Source: Lachnospiraceae bacterium UBA2734 (GTDB lineage: Bacteria > Bacillota > Clostridia > Lachnospirales > Lachnospiraceae). From it: a DNA stretch of 9,255 bases. The notes beneath the pieces were generated by a model, which was not told the origin of the DNA, did no database searches, and saw nothing but the letters and a program-made list of their open reading frames with translations. This document shows positions 4,930 through 9,255 of the stretch, one piece after another (the stretch's first letter is position 1; each line of letters begins with the position of its first letter). Position numbers and translations under genes: made by a program. The stretch lies in NCBI GenBank assembly GCA_002353635.1, contig DEKA01000024.1:1-9255 (forward strand), read 5' to 3'.

Positions 4930-5988
4930 ATGTTAGTCAGTATCATTGCATTTCTGATCATGTTTTCGGTCATTGTCATAGGACATGAGTTCGGCCACTA
5001 CATGATCGCAAAGAGAAACGGAATACGCGTCGTAGAGTTCGACGTCGGTATGGGCCCCACTCTTGCGCACAAGGAGATGGGAGGAACCGATTTCTGTCTG
5101 AAACTCCTGCCGGTCGGCGGTGCATGTATCTTTGACGGGATGGACGTCCTGCTCGAGGGCGGCAGCATCGATGACCTCGATGAACACTCTTTTCCAAAGG
5201 CCAATGTCTTCGCCCGCATTGCGACTGTCCTCGGCGGGCCTGTGATGAATTTCATCATAGGTCTTGTCTTCGCCACGCTGATCGTTGCGTTTTCAGGGAC
5301 GGATCTGCCAAACGTGCAGCAGGTTGTGGACGGGAGCGCCGCGCAGGAGGCAGGACTTCAGGCAGGAGATACGATTAAGCGCATCAACGGCGAGCACATC
5401 CATGTGTACCGCGAGGTGCAGCTCTTTTCCATGGTGAACTACGGGGAGCCTCTGGACATTGTGTATGAGAGGGACGGGCAGGACCATGAGGTCACGCTGA
5501 CGCCGCGCTATGACAAGGATGCACAGAGATATCTCATCGGGCTTGTCGGCGGCAGCTACACGAAGACGGGGGCACTGCAGACATTTCAGTACGGCTTCTA
5601 CGAGGCGGAGTACTGGGTGAGAGCGACGTTTAAGTCGCTGGGACTTATATTCCGCGGGCATTTTTCGCCGGATGATCTGTCCGGGCCCGTCGGCATTGTG
5701 AAGGTTGTAGATGACACTTATACGGAGACGAAGTCGTATGGGATTCCTACGGTTCTTCTCTCGTTCCTGAATCTGACGACGCTCTTCTCCATCAACCTCG
5801 GCATCATGAACCTTCTGCCGATCCCCGCCCTTGACGGCGGCCGGCTCCTTCTTCTGATCATTGAGGCGGTCCGCGGCAAGCGGCTGGATCCGAACAAGGA
5901 GAGCATCGTGACGGCAGCAGGCGCCATGTTCCTTATCGGATTGATGGTTTTTGTGCTGTTCAATGATGTGACGAAATTCTTCAGATAG
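4930..5988 (+). CDS. rseP: RseP-family M50 site-2 zinc metalloprotease
   Basis: The 352-aa intramembrane protease cleaves membrane-spanning substrates. Known family substrates include anti-sigma factors (RseA, RsiW) and leftover signal peptides. The first membrane helix (about 3-24) carries the zinc motif HEFGH (19-23) with catalytic Glu20. A second helix (about 101-121) contains GGPVMNF. A single PDZ domain spans roughly 125-195, with the carboxylate-binding region near GSAAQEAGLQAGD. The last helices carry NLLPIPALDGGR (294-305), where Asp302 is the third zinc ligand, and a final segment at 330-345. The size is that of short single-PDZ Gram-positive members, not the two-PDZ E. coli form. 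AGGA lies 7 nt before the ATG. The substrate cannot be told from this window. Confidence 0.94.
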   Translation: MLVSIIAFLIMFSVIVIGHEFGHYMIAKRNGIRVVEFDVGMGPTLAHKEMGGTDFCLKLLPVGGACIFDGMDVLLEGGSIDDLDEHSFPKANVFARIATVLGGPVMNFIIGLVFATLIVAFSGTDLPNVQQVVDGSAAQEAGLQAGDTIKRINGEHIHVYREVQLFSMVNYGEPLDIVYERDGQDHEVTLTPRYDKDAQRYLIGLVGGSYTKTGALQTFQYGFYEAEYWVRATFKSLGLIFRGHFSPDDLSGPVGIVKVVDDTYTETKSYGIPTVLLSFLNLTTLFSINLGIMNLLPIPALDGGRLLLLIIEAVRGKRLDPNKESIVTAAGAMFLIGLMVFVLFNDVTKFFR

Positions 5989-6013
5989 ATTTCAGTGAGG
6001 TATGGAATAAAAA

Positions 6014-7072
6014 ATGGCTTACAGAGATCACACGAAAGTAATACAGATCGGCGATGTGAAGATCGGCGGGGGCAATCCCATCGCGATTCAGTCCATGACG
6101 AATACAAGAACAGAGGATGTGGAGGCGACGGTTGCCCAGATTCTGCGGCTTGAGGAGGCAGGATGCGAGATCATCCGCTCTACCGTGCCGAACGAGCGCG
6201 CGGCAAAGGCCCTTGGTGAGATCAGAAAGCGGATTCATATTCCGATCGTTGCCGATATTCACTTTGACTATAAGATGGCCATTGCAGCTATTGAGAACGG
6301 CGCAGATGCGATCCGCATCAACCCCGGCAACATCGGCGGCCCCGAGAAGATCAGAGCAGTCGTACAGTGTGCAAAGGCGGCGGGTGTTCCGATGCGCGTG
6401 GGCGTCAACTCAGGTTCTCTCGAGCGCGACCTTGTGGAGAAGTACGGCGGCGTCACGGCGGAAGGCCTCGTGGAGAGCGCACTCGATAAGGTACATATGG
6501 TCGAGCAGGACGGGTATGACCAGATCGTGATCAGCATCAAGTCTTCAGATGTGCTCACCTGCGTAAAGGCACATGAGCTGCTGGCAAAGAAGACGGACTA
6601 TCCGCTGCATGTAGGCATTACGGAGGCGGGCACGCTTTACGGCGGCAACATTAAGTCCGCCATCGGCATTGGCATCATTCTCTACGAAGGCATCGGCGAT
6701 ACGATCCGTGTATCCCTCTCCGGAGATCCTGTAGAGGAGATCCGCACAGCGAAGCAGATTCTGCGTGACCTCAAGCTCAGAAAGGGCGGCGTTGAAGTCA
6801 CGAGCTGCCCGACCTGCGGACGCACGAGGATCGATCTCATTGGCCTCGCCAATCAGGTCGAGAAGATAGTGCAGAAGTATCCCTATAACATCAAGGTGGC
6901 TGTCATGGGCTGCGCTGTGAACGGCCCCGGTGAAGCAAAAGAAGCCGACATCGGCATTGCCGGCGGCGACGGCGAGGGACTTCTCATCAAAAAGGGCAAA
7001 ATCGTCCGGAAGGTGCCGGAGGATCAGCTGCTCGCCGTATTAAAGGATGAGCTGGACCACTGGGAGGCATAA
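6014..7072 (+). CDS. ispG: 4-hydroxy-3-methylbut-2-enyl diphosphate synthase (flavodoxin/ferredoxin)
   Basis: The 352-aa cytosolic iron-sulfur enzyme reductively opens 2-C-methyl-D-erythritol 2,4-cyclodiphosphate to HMBPP, the next-to-last step of the MEP pathway. The N-terminal TIM-barrel part includes IQSMTNT (25-31), ADIHFDY (80-86) and RINPGNIG (101-108). The C-terminal part has the [4Fe-4S] ligands Cys265 and Cys268 in CPTCGR and Cys300 in MGCAVNGPGEA, plus Glu307 of the same motif, the fourth ligand in characterised enzymes. It is the common bacterial form without the extra domain seen in plants and Chlamydia. GGA at 6004-6006 stands 7 nt before the ATG, and GTGAGG lies a little further upstream. 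It sits 25 nt after rseP and 15 nt before polC. Confidence 0.98.
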   Translation: MAYRDHTKVIQIGDVKIGGGNPIAIQSMTNTRTEDVEATVAQILRLEEAGCEIIRSTVPNERAAKALGEIRKRIHIPIVADIHFDYKMAIAAIENGADAIRINPGNIGGPEKIRAVVQCAKAAGVPMRVGVNSGSLERDLVEKYGGVTAEGLVESALDKVHMVEQDGYDQIVISIKSSDVLTCVKAHELLAKKTDYPLHVGITEAGTLYGGNIKSAIGIGIILYEGIGDTIRVSLSGDPVEEIRTAKQILRDLKLRKGGVEVTSCPTCGRTRIDLIGLANQVEKIVQKYPYNIKVAVMGCAVNGPGEAKEADIGIAGGDGEGLLIKKGKIVRKVPEDQLLAVLKDELDHWEA

Positions 7073-7076
7073 CCCT

Positions 7077-7082
7077 GGGAGG
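7077..7082 (+). promoter_or_regulatory. polC ribosome binding site
   Basis: GGGAGG lies 5 nt before GTG at 7088 and just after the ispG stop. It supports the GTG start; no in-frame ATG occurs in the first codons. Confidence 0.8.
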
Positions 7083-7087
7083 CATTC

Positions 7088-9255
7088 GTGTCCAAATCTT
7101 TTTTTGATGTTTTTCAGACAGTACACACAAAGGGCGATCTTTATGACCTGTTCAGCGATGCGCAGGTCACAAAGATCGCTTTCAGTTCTGACCACAGATG
7201 GCTCAAAGTCTATCTTGACGCTCCGCATCTGATCTCAAAGCGGCACATTTATGAGATGGAGAAGATTCTGACGGGAGAAGTGTGCCGCGGAACAGAGGTC
7301 TCCTGCGCCATCACGGAGCACTTCACGCTTTCCTCTGTCTACAACGTGCAGGCGCTCATGCGCGAGTACAGAGATTCACTGATCGTTGAACTGTGGCACG
7401 TGAGCCCGATCATCGCCAGCCTTTTCCGGGATGCCAGGCTCGAATACCCGGAGACGGATGCGATGACCGTCTGCCTCGAGGACACCTGCATTGCGCGCGA
7501 CGAGTCGGAGAATCTTCGGAGGATTCTGGACAATATCTTCCGCACGAGATTCAGTTTTCAGACGGTCATCAGCATCGTCTGCACAGAGCCTGTGAAGCAC
7601 AGGGCAAGGGCGCAGCTGGACGTGGAGCAGTTTGCGTCCGCTGATGAGAGAGAGGAGGACTCGTCTGCAGAGAGAAATGCCTGTGACGATGCCCTTGCAG
7701 CAGAGGTGTCTGGTGTGGCAGACGGCAGTGGCAGTGATGAAGGCGATCAGGTGAAATCTGCCGGTACATCAGGAGCATCAAACGCCGGTGCAGCAGGGGC
7801 ACCGAATCCTGCTGCTGCAGGAAAAAAAGCGGCAAAGAATGCGCCTTCCGCCAAACCGACCGGCGTGAGGAAGAGCGGTGCCGGGTTTCTGCGCGCATCA
7901 GCGGAGGCGGAGAAGGAGAAGAGTCTCAGGAGCCGTGCAGTGCGCAGCTTTATCCGCTCGCGCAACAAGGATGTGATCTGCGGCCGCGATTTCGATGATC
8001 CCGTCATTCCGATCAAAGACATACTCGGTGAGATGGGAGAAGTGTGCATTCACGGGCAGATCATGAACAGTGAGAGGAGGGACATCCGGAATGATAAGTC
8101 CATCCTCAAGTTCTCGCTGACCGATTTCACGGACTCCATCATTGTCAAGATTTTCGCGCCTACAGAGGCCGCAGACGAGACGATGGAGAGACTGGCACCG
8201 AAGAAGTTTGTGAAGGTGAAGGGCTTCACCAAGATGGACACCTACGACCGGCAGGTGGAGATCACATCACCCACCGGCATTATGTCCATTCCCTCCTTCG
8301 TCAATAAGAGAGAGGATCACTTTGAGAAGAAGCGCGTAGAGCTCCATCTTCACACCAAGATGAGTGACATGGACGGCGTCTCGGAGTGCAGAGATCTCGT
8401 GAAGAGAGCCTATGACTGGGGCATGCCCGCCGTTGCGATCACGGACCACGGCAATATTCAGGCTTTTCCGGATGCCAACCATCTGGTCTGTGACCTCTTT
8501 GATGAGGAGAATAAGAAGAGGGCTGCCGCAGGACAACCTCCGATTGACCGGCAGCACTTCTTCAAGGTGATCTACGGGGTTGAGTGCTACCTCGTAGACG
8601 ATCTGAAGAAAATCGTGACCTTCGGACAGACGGAGAAGGATCCCGCATTTACGAAGGCACCGGACGACTTTTTCCGCGGGGAGAGAGAGCCCGGAAACTA
8701 CGATCTTGAGAAGGGAAGCTACGTTATTTTCGATATCGAGACGACGGGCTTTTCTGCGGAGCGAGATCGGATCATCGAGATCGGCGCGGTGAAATACGAG
8801 CACGGCAAAAAGACGGATTCCTTCTCGGAGTTCATCAATCCGCAGATTCCGATTCCGTATAGAATCACAAAACTGACATCCATCACAGATGAGGATGTCA
8901 TGCACGCGGAGACGATTGAGACCATTCTGCCAAGGTTCCTCGCCTTCTGTGAGGGCTGCGTAACTGTCGGTCACAATGTGCAGTTCGATATCGGATTTAT
9001 CCGCGCCAATGCAAAAAGGCTGGGACTTGCCTGCCCGCTGACAACGATCGATACGATGGACATGGCGAGGACTGTCCTTCCGGGACATAAATCCTACAAC
9101 CTCGATGCAGTCGGCAAGATGCTGAATGTTGTCAATCCCCACCATCACAGAGCGGTTGATGATGCCGCGACGACGGCGGATATTTTCATTAAGCTCCTTC
9201 CGATGTTCACGCAGAAAGGGGCACATACGCTGCATGAGGTGAATAAAGTGGCGGC
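7088..9255 (+). CDS. polC: DNA polymerase III PolC-type alpha subunit, N-terminal half (runs off window)
   Basis: An open frame of 722 codons plus two bases, without a stop, starts at GTG and leaves the right edge. PolC is the main replicative polymerase of Firmicutes and carries its own proofreading exonuclease. The order seen is an N-terminal domain (1 to about 180), an Ala/Gly/Ser-rich linker (about 184-278), an OB fold (about 315-400), and the first part of the PHP domain with HLHTKMSDMDG (420-430) and ITDHGN (451-456). The DnaQ-like 3'-5' exonuclease (about 545-700) is inserted in the PHP domain, as is standard for PolC. Its catalytic residues are visible: Asp549 and Glu551 in FDIETTG, Asp634 in HNVQFD, and His687 and Asp692 in HRAVDD. 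Full-length PolC is about 1,430-1,500 aa, so the polymerase core is missing only because of the window edge. Confidence 0.96.
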   Translation, partial: MSKSFFDVFQTVHTKGDLYDLFSDAQVTKIAFSSDHRWLKVYLDAPHLISKRHIYEMEKILTGEVCRGTEVSCAITEHFTLSSVYNVQALMREYRDSLIVELWHVSPIIASLFRDARLEYPETDAMTVCLEDTCIARDESENLRRILDNIFRTRFSFQTVISIVCTEPVKHRARAQLDVEQFASADEREEDSSAERNACDDALAAEVSGVADGSGSDEGDQVKSAGTSGASNAGAAGAPNPAAAGKKAAKNAPSAKPTGVRKSGAGFLRASAEAEKEKSLRSRAVRSFIRSRNKDVICGRDFDDPVIPIKDILGEMGEVCIHGQIMNSERRDIRNDKSILKFSLTDFTDSIIVKIFAPTEAADETMERLAPKKFVKVKGFTKMDTYDRQVEITSPTGIMSIPSFVNKREDHFEKKRVELHLHTKMSDMDGVSECRDLVKRAYDWGMPAVAITDHGNIQAFPDANHLVCDLFDEENKKRAAAGQPPIDRQHFFKVIYGVECYLVDDLKKIVTFGQTEKDPAFTKAPDDFFRGEREPGNYDLEKGSYVIFDIETTGFSAERDRIIEIGAVKYEHGKKTDSFSEFINPQIPIPYRITKLTSITDEDVMHAETIETILPRFLAFCEGCVTVGHNVQFDIGFIRANAKRLGLACPLTTIDTMDMARTVLPGHKSYNLDAVGKMLNVVNPHHHRAVDDAATTADIFIKLLPMFTQKGAHTLHEVNKVA

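Noticed and set aside
6002..6010. ATG-GAA-TAA mini-frame just before ispG
   Set aside because: It is two codons long and overlaps the Shine-Dalgarno region for ispG. A start-stop element is possible, but nothing supports it.
1..9255. Mobile element, CRISPR array, phage or defence system
   Set aside because: All recognised genes are core housekeeping genes in a familiar order. No transposase, integrase, spaced repeat array or toxin-like gene is present.

Overview
The window is a housekeeping gene cluster from a member of the Firmicutes, most likely a Clostridia of the Lachnospiraceae type. Three things support this. The last gene encodes PolC, the Gram-positive-type replicative DNA polymerase. 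The order pyrH-frr-uppS-cdsA-dxr-rseP-ispG-polC is, as I recall it, typical of that group. The protein details (for example GTGHPYFSTDT in PyrH and an N-terminus like SKSFFDVF in PolC) also fit. The DNA is GC-rich for a Firmicute. I cannot name the genus.

Layout: positions 1-65 hold the first codons of typA (bipA) on the minus strand. Positions 66-382 are a divergent intergenic region with a good extended -10 promoter facing each way, a pair of 12-bp direct repeats 20 bp apart, and small palindromes. From 383 to the right edge every gene is on the plus strand: pyrH, frr, uppS, cdsA, dxr, rseP, ispG and the first half of polC, which runs off the window. There are two gene-free gaps within this run: 161 bp between pyrH and frr, and 297 bp between frr and uppS. 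Both hold hairpins, and the second also holds a tandem 17-bp repeat. From uppS onward the genes are packed tightly (a 4-nt overlap at uppS/cdsA, then gaps of 19, 3, 25 and 15 nt), so uppS to polC looks like one transcription unit.

How the genes fit together: Dxr and IspG are the second and a late step of the MEP isoprenoid pathway. UppS uses the resulting isoprenoid units to build the undecaprenyl lipid carrier for cell-wall synthesis. CdsA makes CDP-diacylglycerol for phospholipids. RseP is a membrane-embedded site-2 protease. PyrH makes UDP, upstream of UTP and CTP; CTP is a CdsA substrate. Frr recycles ribosomes and PolC replicates the chromosome. The cluster therefore joins envelope precursor supply to translation and replication.

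I found no mobile element, CRISPR array, tRNA, rRNA, recognisable riboswitch or defence gene, and no convincing undescribed system. The observations most worth a second look are the non-coding elements (repeats in the divergent promoter region, the 14-bp hairpin and tandem repeat before uppS) and two low-complexity insertions, in CdsA and PolC.
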